Source of the DNA: an uncultured Bacteriovorax sp.
GTDB taxonomy: Bacteria; Bdellovibrionota; Bacteriovoracia; Bacteriovoracales; Bacteriovoracaceae
DNA length: 64,000 bases
NCBI GenBank assembly: GCA_946480715.1
Contig: CAMLKK010000004.1
Location: 1 to 64,000, forward strand
Direction of reading: 5' to 3'
Shown in pieces: positions 42,460 through 51,207 of this stretch. Both the position numbers and the translations under genes were made by a program. Below the pieces are notes generated by a model, which saw only the letters and a list, made by a program, of their open reading frames with translations, was not told the DNA's origin and did no database searches. The first letter of the stretch is position 1, and each line of letters starts with the position of its first letter.

Positions 42460-42993
42460 TTAACATTCCCCACCGAATGAAAGTCGAATCGTATAGACTT
42501 TTTTAGTCTTCACATCAATCACATGCATTTGAGTAAAAGAGATTCCACAGTAACCTGGACCATATCCTGAATAAGCAAAACCAACTCCTGCTTTTTCTAA
42601 ACGTTTTACAATCGGCGCCCATCCTCTCTCTAGATTATAAATTTGCGCTTTAATTTCGTTAAGCTCATCACCCTCTTCCATATGTTCCATTTCCATTTCT
42701 AAAAATGAGACGGCAAGACCACTAAATTTTGCGGCCGACTTAGCAGATGTGAAACCTACACCTTCATCAGTACTGGAAATGTTTTCATATTCTTTGTGTT
42801 CAATGTCTTCATCAACGCCGAATTCGCCAGAAGAATAATTGACGAAAATTTCTTTCCAATGTGAGCCTTCTGATTGCGCCTCTTCATATCCCATGGCCAG
42901 ACCGCCCAGAGCTATGACATCTTCTTTAACGCCGGCAATGGCGCTGCTAATAGTGAGACTGGTAATTATTAATGTGGAAATAAGTGCTCGCAT
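42460..42993 (-). CDS. Exported paralogue B with GPGYCGISF motif and C-terminal cysteine
   Basis: The 177-residue protein has a signal peptide (1-20, ending AIAG), then EDVIALGGLAMGYEEAQ, aligned with SDVEMLGKLAFGVDEHS of its neighbour, an acidic helical middle, and ERGWAPIVKRLEKAGVGFAYSG then GPGYCGISFTQMHVID, ending SFGGEC. The tandem arrangement with 1-bp spacing indicates a gene duplication kept in one operon. Upstream, TTAGATTA (43050-43057) and TAATCTAA (43070-43077) are inverted and could be an operator. Function is unknown. Confidence 0.8.
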   Translation of the reverse strand: MRALISTLIITSLTISSAIAGVKEDVIALGGLAMGYEEAQSEGSHWKEIFVNYSSGEFGVDEDIEHKEYENISSTDEGVGFTSAKSAAKFSGLAVSFLEMEMEHMEEGDELNEIKAQIYNLERGWAPIVKRLEKAGVGFAYSGYGPGYCGISFTQMHVIDVKTKKVYTIRLSFGGEC

Positions 42994-43093
42994 AATCCCC
43001 TCGCTGAATAAGTTTTGGGGTTTCTACGATGAGAAGGTCTTAAATACCATTAGATTATTAATAACTTTTTAATCTAATTATTAGATATTGATT

Positions 43094-43861
43094 TTAGCGG
43101 GTTACGCAAGCTAAGTAGAGATCGCGGGTGAAGGTTGTAGCGGGATTATTATCAAAGTACTTACAGGCCTGATTGAGCATCTCTTCGCGGCTTTTTTCAA
43201 CTGGTTTCGATTCTTCCTGTGATTCGCGATTTTTCTTCAAGGCCGCTGTGATTCTTTGAACGGTATCAAATTCATTAACCCACTCTTTAACTTCACCGCA
43301 GTTGATATAAATTTTATTCTTGTAAGTCGCTTCAACTTTCTTGCACCAGGTGCTGTGAGCGCGAATGGGTCCTTCGATCTGCTCTTTCGTTCTTCCCGGA
43401 ATGAGTTTCGGTTTTCCATCATTCCCATAAGAGGTCCAATGAGCATAAAACGTGTCCATGATTTTTTGACTGTAATCACTGAGCACATATTCACAAAGCA
43501 TTTTGTTGCGATCGAGAGATTCAGGCCCTTTTTCACACTTCCCTAACTCTGTCTGAAATTCTGTCCTGAAGGTACTCTCCAACGATTTATAATTTGAACA
43601 TTCTTTTTTGTTTTTTGCGTTTGAGAGAAAAGCAGAATAACTTTTGAGTTTCGTAATCTGAGAGCGCTGTTCTTTTTTATTGCCTACGAAATCAAGAAGT
43701 CCCTTACCTAACGACTCACTTTTATCACCTGGTGTTTTGATATCACTTCCACAGTGAACACAATCAGGGCTTTTAGAATCTTCCAAGGGATTGATCACGC
43801 AATCCTTTGCCGAGGTCATGGTGGAAATGAATAGCGTCCCAAGAATAATAATCGTCTTCAT
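43094..43861 (-). CDS. Exported cysteine-containing protein of unknown function, 255 residues
   Basis: A signal peptide (1-18, ending TSA) precedes a Lys/Glu-rich helical protein with nine cysteines in the mature part (KDCVINP, SPDCVHCGSD, KECSNY, GKCEKG, MLCEYV, TWCKKV, INCGEV, QACKYF, LACVTR). The CVHC pair is of the redox-active or metal-binding type, but no thioredoxin fold is seen. No family is recognised. It is a single gene between the tandem paralogues and the fusA terminator. Compared with the cysteine-rich exported proteins at 10357 and 12262 it lacks the Gly-rich linker and tail. Confidence 0.72.
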   Translation of the reverse strand: MKTIIILGTLFISTMTSAKDCVINPLEDSKSPDCVHCGSDIKTPGDKSESLGKGLLDFVGNKKEQRSQITKLKSYSAFLSNAKNKKECSNYKSLESTFRTEFQTELGKCEKGPESLDRNKMLCEYVLSDYSQKIMDTFYAHWTSYGNDGKPKLIPGRTKEQIEGPIRAHSTWCKKVEATYKNKIYINCGEVKEWVNEFDTVQRITAALKKNRESQEESKPVEKSREEMLNQACKYFDNNPATTFTRDLYLACVTR

Positions 43862-43902
43862 AAGGTTATTATGAACTGGAATGGTAAAAGATCAAAGTGG
43901 GC

Positions 43903-43931
43903 AAAAAAAAGGGGGACCATTTCGGTCCCCC
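43903..43931 (-). terminator. Intrinsic terminator of fusA
   Basis: GGGGGACC (43911-43918) and GGTCCCCC (43924-43931) form a perfect stem around ATTTC, followed on the minus strand by eight T residues (43903-43910 on the plus strand are A). Confidence 0.92.
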
Positions 43932-43964
43932 TCGTAAGTACTTTTTTTAACTAAAAGATAAAAA

Positions 43965-46124
43965 CTATTCTGCCATAGCAGCAAGTTTCTCTTTTCTTTC
44001 AGCGATAACTTTTTCAGCAACGTTGTTTGGACATGGTTCGTATTTAGCGAATTCCATTGTGTACGAAGCTTTACCAGCTGACATAGAACGAAGGATTGTT
44101 GAGTAACCAAACATTTCTGAAAGTGGAACAAGAGCGTTGATGATAACGTCACCTGTTTCGTTTGATTCAGAAGCCTGGATGATCCCGCGACGAGAAGAAA
44201 GGTCACCAATAACCCCCCCTTGGTACTCATCTGGTGTCTCAACTTCAACTTTCATGATCGGCTCAAGGATAACCGGTTGAGCAGCTTTTACAGCTTGTCT
44301 CATGGCCATACGAGAAGCGATACGGAAAGCTAGATCCGAAGAGTCTACATCGTGGTAACGACCGTCTTGTAGGTAAACTTCAACGTTGATAAGTGGGAAC
44401 GCCGCTAGAGGACCTTTGTCCATAACGTCGTTGAATCCTTTCTCACATGAAGCGATGAATTCGTTAGGAATCGCACCACCTTTGATTTCGTTGAAGAACT
44501 TGAAAACTTGTTCGTCGTTTTCTTTTTTGTCTTCTTGAAGAGGCTTGATCATCCCGATAACGTGACCGAATTGACCAGAACCACCCGTTTGTTTTTTGTG
44601 TAGGTAATCGAACTTAGCTTCTGAACGGATTGTCTCACGGTAGTTAACCTGAGGCGCACCAACTTGAACGTCACAGTTATACTCACGCTTTAAACGCTCA
44701 ACGTAGATCTCAAGGTGAAGTTCACCCATACCTGCGATACGTGTTTCAGCAGATTCTTCATCTGTGTAAACGTGGAAAGTCGGATCTTCTTTCATGAAGC
44801 GAGAAAGACCTTTTGAAAGTCTTGTTTGTTGATCTTTATCTTTAACAGAGATTGAAAGCTCGATAACCGCTGCTGGAACGTGCATACCTTCACATGATAA
44901 ATGTGTTGGACCGTCTTCAGCTACGAATGTATCCCCTGACGCACAGTCGATACCGATTAGAGCGATGATGTCACCTGAACCAACTGATTCAATGTTCTCT
45001 CTGTCGTTTGCGTTCATACGAACGATACGACCAACGCGTACTTTTTTCTTCGTACGAGTGTTAACGATCGTGTCACCTTTGTTCAAAGTTCCTTGGTAAA
45101 TACGAGTATAAGTTAACTGTCCGAATTGCTCGTCAGTAATCTTGAACGCCATACATACTAGTGGCTTTGAGTTATCTGGCTCAAGTTCGATCTTTTGGTT
45201 TGTGTTGTTATCGATGGCCTTTGGCTTCGCACATGTAACTGGCGAAGGAAGGTAACGAGCTACACCGTTAAGAAGGAGTTGAACACCTTTGTTCTTGAAA
45301 GCTGATCCCATGAATACTGGTGTAAGCTTAAGAGACTGAGTCCCTTTCTTGATTGCTCCGTGAATTTCTTCTTCAGAAACTTCTTCGCCACCAAGGATTT
45401 TTTCAACCATGTTGTCATCGAATTCAGAAGCAGCATCAAGAAGCTTCTCTCTGAAAGTTTCGATATCATCTGCCATATCTGCAGGAGGAGCTTCAACGCG
45501 GATTTTTTCTCCGTTTTCTCCGTCGAAGTAGTAAGCTTGTCTTGTAATAAGATCAACAACACCTTTGAAGTTTTCTTCAGCACCAATTGGAAGCTGCATA
45601 AGAACCGCATTGTGGTAAAGTTTTTCTCTAAGAGCTGCAACACCCTTATGTGGGTTAGCACCCATACGGTCCATCTTGTTTAAGAAGGCCATACGTGGAA
45701 CTGAGTAACGCTTCATCTGACGGTCAACCGTGATTGACTGAGACTGAACACCAGCAACCGAACAAAGAACAAGAATGGCTCCGTCAAGAACGCGAAGTGA
45801 ACGCTCAACTTCAACTGTAAAGTCAACGTGGCCCGGAGTATCAATGATGTTAATACGACATTCTTTATCGATGCCTTCAGCAAACTTAATGCCTTCTCCG
45901 TTAAGACCTTCCCATACTACAGTTGTTGCTGCAGATGTAATTGTGATCCCTTTTTCTTTTTCAAGTTCCATGTGGTCCATTTTTGCACCAGCACCACCAC
46001 CGCGAACGTCTTCGATCTTATGGATCTTGTTACAGTAGAAAAGAATACGCTCAGTAAGCGTCGTTTTCCCTGAGTCGATGTGAGCAGAGATCCCAATGTT
46101 TCTGGTCTTTGCCATTAATTTCAT
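43965..46124 (-). CDS. fusA: Elongation factor G, EF-G1 of the spd/mitochondrial type
   Basis: EF-G is the GTPase that drives ribosomal translocation. The 719 residues include the P-loop [20 protein letters not shown], the switch region [40 protein letters not shown] and domains II-V ending KLAAMAE. The Ser in AHIDSGKTT (most bacterial EF-Gs have Ala), [23 protein letters not shown] and [17 protein letters not shown] match mitochondrial EF-G1 and the spirochaete/planctomycete/delta spdEFG1 subfamily more closely than E. coli FusA. ATG 46124 has GGAGA 7 bp upstream; a MAKTRN start three codons later is possible. It is transcribed alone from a strong promoter and ends in a strong terminator, not within a str operon. 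Confidence 0.95.
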   Translation of the reverse strand: MKLMAKTRNIGISAHIDSGKTTLTERILFYCNKIHKIEDVRGGGAGAKMDHMELEKEKGITITSAATTVVWEGLNGEGIKFAEGIDKECRINIIDTPGHVDFTVEVERSLRVLDGAILVLCSVAGVQSQSITVDRQMKRYSVPRMAFLNKMDRMGANPHKGVAALREKLYHNAVLMQLPIGAEENFKGVVDLITRQAYYFDGENGEKIRVEAPPADMADDIETFREKLLDAASEFDDNMVEKILGGEEVSEEEIHGAIKKGTQSLKLTPVFMGSAFKNKGVQLLLNGVARYLPSPVTCAKPKAIDNNTNQKIELEPDNSKPLVCMAFKITDEQFGQLTYTRIYQGTLNKGDTIVNTRTKKKVRVGRIVRMNANDRENIESVGSGDIIALIGIDCASGDTFVAEDGPTHLSCEGMHVPAAVIELSISVKDKDQQTRLSKGLSRFMKEDPTFHVYTDEESAETRIAGMGELHLEIYVERLKREYNCDVQVGAPQVNYRETIRSEAKFDYLHKKQTGGSGQFGHVIGMIKPLQEDKKENDEQVFKFFNEIKGGAIPNEFIASCEKGFNDVMDKGPLAAFPLINVEVYLQDGRYHDVDSSDLAFRIASRMAMRQAVKAAQPVILEPIMKVEVETPDEYQGGVIGDLSSRRGIIQASESNETGDVIINALVPLSEMFGYSTILRSMSAGKASYTMEFAKYEPCPNNVAEKVIAERKEKLAAMAE

Positions 46125-46216
46125 AATTCAGTCTCCAAAAAGGTTGTTTACCAAGTAACTTGACTTGTTTAATTCTTATTTAAATTGCTAATGAGAAAAA
46201 ATTTACTTAAGGCCGA

Positions 46217-46245
46217 ATCATAAGAAATTTAGAGAGATGAGTCAA
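46217..46245 (-). promoter_or_regulatory. Sigma-70 promoter of fusA
   Basis: On the minus strand TTGACT (46245-46240), a 17-bp spacer and TATGAT (46222-46217) are close to consensus. Transcription would start near 46210, giving an AT-rich leader of about 86 nt. Confidence 0.75.
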
Positions 46246-46309
46246 TGAATTACTCGCTTTCCTAAGCGAATTTAAGTGAAAAAATGCTGAACTCAAAGCA
46301 TCAAATGAA

Positions 46310-46338
46310 TTGACATTATTTCGAAAAATCACTAAAAA
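46310..46338 (+). promoter_or_regulatory. Possible sigma-70 promoter for the 207-residue protein gene
   Basis: A perfect TTGACA (46310-46315), 17 bp and TAAAAA (46333-46338). A second TATATT box (46379-46384) ends only 4 bp before the ATG. No SD precedes the gene. Confidence 0.4.
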
Positions 46339-46388
46339 ACACCTTCTGTCCTCGGCCCACAAACCCACAATAAAAGGCTATATTCCCT

Positions 46389-47012
46389 ATGAGCGGTGAT
46401 CTCACAAAACAGGACCTTTACGAAGGCGTTAAAACCCTGATTGAAACAGACGTAGTCCACGTCCATCTTCCCCAACAAAAACTTTTCACTTTGTTTAGTA
46501 TTGGATTTCAATATTTACTTTTTGAATCTACGAGAAAGCCGGGTGCTTACATTATCCGTGTGGAAGATGGTCAGCTCGCTGAAAAATTGGCCAAAAAAGC
46601 TAAAGATCCATCGACAAGAAAATTCATGTCCTCACTGCTTTTGTCTCGCAAGTTAAAATATGAACGCTCTGTTTTCTATGTTGATTATTTTCACATGGGT
46701 TCGTGGAATATGACGAATGAAATCCCTCGTGAAAAAATTCAGGCAGCTCTTGTTGTTAAAAACACATCGCCAAAGCTAATGATGGAGTTTGATACGCAGG
46801 AAGAAGCGGACACGGCGATTATTGATACGATAAAAAACCAAGATTATTTAAAATCCCTCATGGAGTTTGTTCCACGAACTATTTCCATCGCATTCGAAGA
46901 AAATTTTCCTGGCACTACTCCCGTTAATTTTCCTTTCATTAAAAAAGAAAAAGAAAGAACTGTTGCTGGTGTAACAATTAACACTGACATCGACTTCGAC
47001 GAAAACGAATAA
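46389..47012 (+). CDS. Cytoplasmic protein of unknown function, 207 residues
   Basis: The protein has no signal peptide or membrane segment. It opens with a helix (LTKQDLYEGVKTLIETD), then alternating strands (VVHVHLPQQKLFTLFSIGFQYLLFES in parts, GAYIIRVEDGQ) and a charged helix, with an acidic C-terminus (TDIDFDENE). It contains no cysteine and no recognisable family. Its stop is 7 bp from the convergent stop of the large repeat protein. No SD precedes the ATG, so translation may start on a short or absent leader. It resembles nothing else in the window. Confidence 0.65.
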   Translation: MSGDLTKQDLYEGVKTLIETDVVHVHLPQQKLFTLFSIGFQYLLFESTRKPGAYIIRVEDGQLAEKLAKKAKDPSTRKFMSSLLLSRKLKYERSVFYVDYFHMGSWNMTNEIPREKIQAALVVKNTSPKLMMEFDTQEEADTAIIDTIKNQDYLKSLMEFVPRTISIAFEENFPGTTPVNFPFIKKEKERTVAGVTINTDIDFDENE

Positions 47013-47019
47013 AATTTTT

Positions 47020-49227
47020 TTAGTGAAGATTCTCACTTAGTTTTTTCAGACCGTTTAAATAACGTTCCTGACACTTATTTTGATAGGCCTCTCTTGCCTT
47101 CTCGTAACCGCGGGCAAGTCCTAATGAATGGAGTGTTTCCGGAAACTCCTTACATTTAGCTGGAATTTTTTCTTCTGGTCCGTGCGCATATTGGTAGCAG
47201 TGAGCATCCAAGTGCAAACGTGACAGCCAACTCATCTGCTCCTCTGAGAGTTTTAACTCAACGGAGTGATTGGCCTTCAATAAGAGATCTCGGCGCATTT
47301 CTTCTTCCGCTGCAAGTGTTCTAAGACTGGCCGTGCTTCGCTTATTAATTTCTTCTGCTTGAGCGGCGTAGGCCTGATCGCAGGCCGTTCTCTTTTTAAA
47401 ATGCACAAAGAGAAAAAACGTATCTGCGAGATCACTTTTGATTTTTTGTCCTTCAGGATTTTTTCCATCCATGCAGGCATCGATGAATTCAATTTTTCCT
47501 TTTTCTTTGGCCTCTTCCATTCTTTCTGTGATCTTTTTATCAAAGGCCTTTTTTTCTTCCAGTGTATCACCTAAACGTTTGTTGATTTTTTCAATATCAT
47601 CGTCGCGTTTTTCGAGTGTTTCGTTTTGTTTGTCGTAATATTGATTTTCGGCCACGAGGATTTTTAATCTTAAATCCTGCATCTGAGTTTCTGCCGCTAA
47701 AATTCTTCTCTGCAGCTCTTTTAGCTGTGAACAGAAATATTGAGGACCATCAGTAATAGAAAGAGAATTTTTCGAAGCAAACTGCACGATCTTTTCATAG
47801 TCTTTAATCTTCTTATCTAGTTCTTGGGCAGCTACGAAGTAAAGTTTTCGACAGGCCATATCGCTGTTTTGATCTTTGAATTTTTCCATGAACGTTTCGC
47901 GGTCAAAGCTCATATCCGTCATGGCCATTTCTAATTGTTTCACATAATCGTTTCCGATATGTTTTCCGTCAAAATAATCGAAGGCCGCTAAATAGCTGTC
48001 GACGATCTGTTCGAGTTTCACCAGATCGTTAAGTTTTGTATCCCATACATCCATGGCCTTTTCGAAGTCAGACCACTCGAGTTTCTTCTTTTTTGCTCCC
48101 GTAAAAAGTTCATGCAGAAAACTAATTCCCTCGCTGACTCCCTGAATGGCGAGATTGACGGCCACACCACCTAGAGCAGCTCCTGCCGCTGAATAAAAAG
48201 CAAGTTTTCCCATGTGACCGGGATCGAGTGCGGAAGCGAGAATTTTATTCGTTTCGGCCCAATTGGTATTCATTCCATTCATTTCTTTAGCAAATTTTTC
48301 TGCCGTCGCATTGGCGGCGGCCATTTGTTTATTCGTTTCAGACCAATTTTTGTTACCAGCTTTGATTTCGGCGTTCGTATTGTTCCAGTTCGTATTGGCA
48401 TTGTTCAATTGAGTGTTGGTACCGTTCCAATTGTTATTGGCATTGCCCAGTTGAACATTTGTTCCACCCCAATTTGTATTGGCCGTCCCAAGATTTGTGT
48501 TTATTCCGCTCGCCTGAGCATCTAAACTGTTCAGACTATTTGTTAGTCCTGAAAAATCTGCATTTAAATTGAAAGCTAAACCACTGCCGCTTCCAACACC
48601 GGTAGAACTGGTATTGTTGCTAAATCCATTGATGAGATTTCCAAGTTTCAATCCTTCGGCAGCATAAGCATCTTTCAAAAACAATTTTCGAAAAGTTTCA
48701 TGCCATGAAATTTTGACTTCTGTTTCACCCTTGTACTGAATAAGTGTTTGGTGGAGCTCATCAACTTCACCATTAATTTTTTCTGCAAAGCCCGCTCTCA
48801 TCATTGTCGTAATGATAACAACTGAATCTTTTGTTTTTCTAAGTTGCATTTTCAATACGCGATTGAGTTTTGAAACTTCACCGCTAATGATGACTTCATT
48901 GCTGTTGTTTTTAATTTTTATCGCCGGACCAAAACTCCGTTTAACATTCTCCGCAATCGAACTTAGCGAATTTTTTTCGGCTTCATTGTCCGCCGGATTC
49001 TTTACAAAAATAAATGTTGTGTCGGCCAGTGTGACTGGTTTGTTATCAATCCAAAAATAGCGTTTGAAAATTTTTGTATGAACTTCCGAGCTTCCCTCTT
49101 TCTTGACAACAAGAGGCGTGTAATTCCATCGTGACTTGAAGTTTTCTTCACTGGGTGAAACATAACTCGCAAAAGTCACACTCATGCTTTGTAAAAGGAG
49201 AATAAATGAGAAAAAAATGTATTTCAT
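47020..49227 (-). CDS. Large exported coiled-coil protein with six 14-residue Asn/Trp repeats
   Basis: ATG 49227 follows CGGAAG by 5 bp; the CCGAC/GTCGG hairpin at 49234-49251 abuts that SD. The 735-residue protein has a signal peptide (ending TFAS), a mixed N-terminal domain (to about 190), a Ser/Gly/Asn linker, and six contiguous 14-residue units at about residues 250-333 with the consensus N-x-N-W-x-x-T-N-x-x-(L/I/M)-x-x-A (five good, one degenerate). Trp and Leu seven apart suggest a coiled coil with an Asn-containing core. A hydrophobic stretch (about 345-365), long Lys/Glu coiled coils (about 480-620) and a C-terminus with cysteines follow. No family is recognised. It stands back to back with motA. 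Confidence 0.78.
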   Translation of the reverse strand: MKYIFFSFILLLQSMSVTFASYVSPSEENFKSRWNYTPLVVKKEGSSEVHTKIFKRYFWIDNKPVTLADTTFIFVKNPADNEAEKNSLSSIAENVKRSFGPAIKIKNNSNEVIISGEVSKLNRVLKMQLRKTKDSVVIITTMMRAGFAEKINGEVDELHQTLIQYKGETEVKISWHETFRKLFLKDAYAAEGLKLGNLINGFSNNTSSTGVGSGSGLAFNLNADFSGLTNSLNSLDAQASGINTNLGTANTNWGGTNVQLGNANNNWNGTNTQLNNANTNWNNTNAEIKAGNKNWSETNKQMAAANATAEKFAKEMNGMNTNWAETNKILASALDPGHMGKLAFYSAAGAALGGVAVNLAIQGVSEGISFLHELFTGAKKKKLEWSDFEKAMDVWDTKLNDLVKLEQIVDSYLAAFDYFDGKHIGNDYVKQLEMAMTDMSFDRETFMEKFKDQNSDMACRKLYFVAAQELDKKIKDYEKIVQFASKNSLSITDGPQYFCSQLKELQRRILAAETQMQDLRLKILVAENQYYDKQNETLEKRDDDIEKINKRLGDTLEEKKAFDKKITERMEEAKEKGKIEFIDACMDGKNPEGQKIKSDLADTFFLFVHFKKRTACDQAYAAQAEEINKRSTASLRTLAAEEEMRRDLLLKANHSVELKLSEEQMSWLSRLHLDAHCYQYAHGPEEKIPAKCKEFPETLHSLGLARGYEKAREAYQNKCQERYLNGLKKLSENLH
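48229..48480 (-). repeat. Six 42-bp in-frame repeats encoding 14-residue N-x-N-W units
   Basis: Units in order are NTNWGGTNVQLGNA, NNNWNGTNTQLNNA, NTNWNNTNAEIKAG, NKNWSETNKQMAAA, NATAEKFAKEMNGM and NTNWAETNKILASA. The DNA copies are less alike than the protein copies, so the pattern is kept by selection and is not a recent duplication. Confidence 0.88.
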
Positions 49228-49334
49228 AAGTCTTCCGACTAATCTTGTCGGCTTAAAAAGATCCAAGCTTGAATGCATTTTGGCCCAACAAAAACTGCTA
49301 TAGAGTCCAACGGATTCGCTAAGCCACTATAAAT

Positions 49335-49361
49335 TAAAGATCTGAAATGATCTTTCGATAA
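49335..49361 (+). promoter_or_regulatory. Sigma-28 (FliA) promoter of motA
   Basis: TAAAGATC (49335-49342), an 11-bp spacer and TTCGATAA (49354-49361) match TAAAGTTT-N11-GCCGATAA at 12 of 16 positions. The expected start is near 49369, with a leader of about 22 nt carrying the SD CGGAGGA. Confidence 0.7.
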
Positions 49362-49390
49362 GATAGCCAAAGTCAGTTCGGAGGATTTTT

Positions 49391-50248
49391 ATGTTCACTA
49401 TTGTTGGTGCCGTTGTAACTACAGTGTGTGTAATCTTGGGGTACGTACTCCACCACGGTAACTTAGCGGTTCTTTGGCAGCCTACTGAGGTTCTTATCAT
49501 TGGTGGTGCGGCCGTCGGTTCACTCGTTATGGCGACAAGCCCATACATTATCAAAAATATTATCGCTCGCTGTGTGCAGGCCATGAAAGGAACAGGCATC
49601 AACAAACAGGGATACATTGAACTTCTTCAATGTATGTTTGAATTGATTAAGATGGCCTCAGCAAACCCCATCTCAATTGAACCACACGTTGAAAACCCAG
49701 AAGCAAGTGAGATCTTTAAAAGATATCCAGTTGTTCTTAACAACCACCACTGTATTGATTTTATCTGTGACACACTAAAAGTTCAGATCGCTTCATCACT
49801 CTCTCCTTATGACCTAGAAGATTTAATGAACGCCGATTTAGATATCGTGACTGAAGAAGAACATACACTTGTTGGATCTATCAACCGAGTTTCAGATGCC
49901 ATGCCAGGTCTGGGTATCGTTGCGGCGGTTCTCGGGGTTGTTATCACCATGGGGAAACTGACTCAAGGTAAGGAAGTCATCGGTATGTCGGTTGCGGCCG
50001 CTCTTGTAGGTACCTTCCTCGGGATCTTGTTTTCTTACGGTTATTTGCAGCCACTTGCTGCGAAAGTTGAAGCAAACTTAAAAGAAGAAATGCGTTTTAT
50101 GATCACGGCAAAAATTTGTCTTCTCGCTTTTTCAAAAGGCGTGAACGCAAAAGTTTGTGCTGAATTCGGAAGAAGAAGTATTCCTTCTGAGTTCCGTCCG
50201 ACATTCAAGGAAGTGGATGAAGCGACGGCAAACGCAGGTAAAAAGTAG
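49391..50248 (+). CDS. motA: Flagellar motor stator protein MotA
   Basis: MotA forms the proton channel of the flagellar stator with MotB. The 285-residue protein has four membrane helices (about 2-20, 32-50, 170-190, 200-220), the family opening FTIVGAVVTTVCVILGYVL, GGAAVG, the cytoplasmic loop with charged residues, and the signature AMPGLGIVAAVLGVVITMG with VGTFLGILFSYGYLQPLA. It closely follows the E. coli-type long MotA. A FliA-type promoter precedes it and an intrinsic terminator separates it from motB, 104 bp downstream. Confidence 0.96.
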   Translation: MFTIVGAVVTTVCVILGYVLHHGNLAVLWQPTEVLIIGGAAVGSLVMATSPYIIKNIIARCVQAMKGTGINKQGYIELLQCMFELIKMASANPISIEPHVENPEASEIFKRYPVVLNNHHCIDFICDTLKVQIASSLSPYDLEDLMNADLDIVTEEEHTLVGSINRVSDAMPGLGIVAAVLGVVITMGKLTQGKEVIGMSVAAALVGTFLGILFSYGYLQPLAAKVEANLKEEMRFMITAKICLLAFSKGVNAKVCAEFGRRSIPSEFRPTFKEVDEATANAGKK

Positions 50249-50255
50249 TTTGTGG

Positions 50256-50282
50256 AAAAAATGCTCCAGTGGAGCATTTTTA
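50256..50282 (+). terminator. Intrinsic terminator between motA and motB
   Basis: ATGCTCC (50261-50267) pairs with GGAGCAT (50271-50277) around AGT, extended by A5/T5 flanks. It should stop part of the transcripts, giving more MotA than MotB. Confidence 0.82.
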
Positions 50283-50352
50283 CTATTTCTGGAAATATGA
50301 AAATATGTTCTCAGCATTAGAGTTCCACAAACTGAAGTAAAAGGAAAAAGTC

Positions 50353-51117
50353 ATGGCAGACGACAAACAACCTATCATCATCAAACGAATCAACAAAGGT
50401 CACGCCGGTGCTCACGGTGGTGCCTGGAAGGTAGCTTTTGCGGACTTCATGACTGCGATGATGGCGTTCTTCCTCGTTATGTGGCTCATGGGTGCTGATG
50501 AAGCAACGAAAGCTGCTATCGCTGATTACTTTACAACTGCAACAATTTTTAAAGGTGGTGCGGATTCAGTTGGTAAGATTGGATCCACTCCCAATACATC
50601 GTACTCTATTCTCAATGGACAAGAAGGCGGCGTTGATCAAAAAGAAGTGACGGAGCCTGCTCGCCCACGCCCTGTTTATCTTCAAGAGCATAAAGTTCTC
50701 TCTCAATTAGTGGATGAGCTTTTTGACGGAAACGCGTTTTCTGCAGAATACACTGATGAATTTTTGAAGTTTGCGATTCCGGGAAATATTGTTTTCCAAT
50801 TTGGTTCTACTGAAATTTCTTATGAAGGTAAAAACTATTTGAAGAAACTTTCAAATGTTTTTAAAGATTATGAAGGGTCAGTTTCTATCGTTGGTCACAC
50901 TGAAAAAGGCGAAGGCGATACAGAACAGGCCAACTGGGAACTCTCATTTAAGCGTTCAATGGCCATACGAAATTCATTGATAAAAGATTTTGGGGTCCGA
51001 CCTGATAAACTTGTCCCGGTCGCCCAATCGACTCAAATTACATCAACTGCAGAGGAAGAAAATGGTATAAACATCAACCGTCGTGTGGAATTTATACTTC
51101 GTCATCGAAACTTCTAA
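50353..51117 (+). CDS. motB: Flagellar motor stator protein MotB
   Basis: MotB anchors the stator to peptidoglycan and supplies the proton-binding Asp. The 254-residue protein has the N-terminal plug helix AWKVAFADFMTAMMAFFLVMWLMG, with Asp31 equivalent to E. coli Asp32, indicating a proton-driven type. A periplasmic linker follows, then an OmpA-like domain (about 130-254) with FQFGSTEISYEGKNYLKKL, VSIVGHTEKGEGDTEQANWELSFKRSMAI and INRRVEFIL. The SD is AAGGAAAAAG. CTTAAG repeats with a T-run at 51124-51149 may form a weak terminator. Confidence 0.95.
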   Translation: MADDKQPIIIKRINKGHAGAHGGAWKVAFADFMTAMMAFFLVMWLMGADEATKAAIADYFTTATIFKGGADSVGKIGSTPNTSYSILNGQEGGVDQKEVTEPARPRPVYLQEHKVLSQLVDELFDGNAFSAEYTDEFLKFAIPGNIVFQFGSTEISYEGKNYLKKLSNVFKDYEGSVSIVGHTEKGEGDTEQANWELSFKRSMAIRNSLIKDFGVRPDKLVPVAQSTQITSTAEEENGININRRVEFILRHRNF

Positions 51118-51138
51118 GAATTTCTTAAGGCATAGTAC

Positions 51139-51166
51139 TTAAGTTTTTTAATCAAGCATCCGATTA
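51139..51166 (+). promoter_or_regulatory. Possible sigma-28 promoter upstream of the 85-residue protein gene
   Basis: TTAAGTTT (51139-51146) and TCCGATTA (51159-51166) resemble TAAAGTTT and GCCGATAA, with 12 bp between them, or 11 if the first box is shifted by 1. The expected start is about 51174, with an SD GAGG before the gene at 51208. Confidence 0.45.
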
Positions 51167-51207
51167 GCGTTTATCCAACTTGTTGTTGGGATTGAAATGA
51201 GGTTGCT

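Noticed and set aside
45775..46073. Plus-strand frames opposite fusA
   Set aside because: They overlap the most conserved part of EF-G and have no SD; shadows of a highly biased gene.
48229..48480. 42-bp repeats, possible array or satellite
   Set aside because: No unique spacers; the period is coding (14 residues) inside an intact gene.
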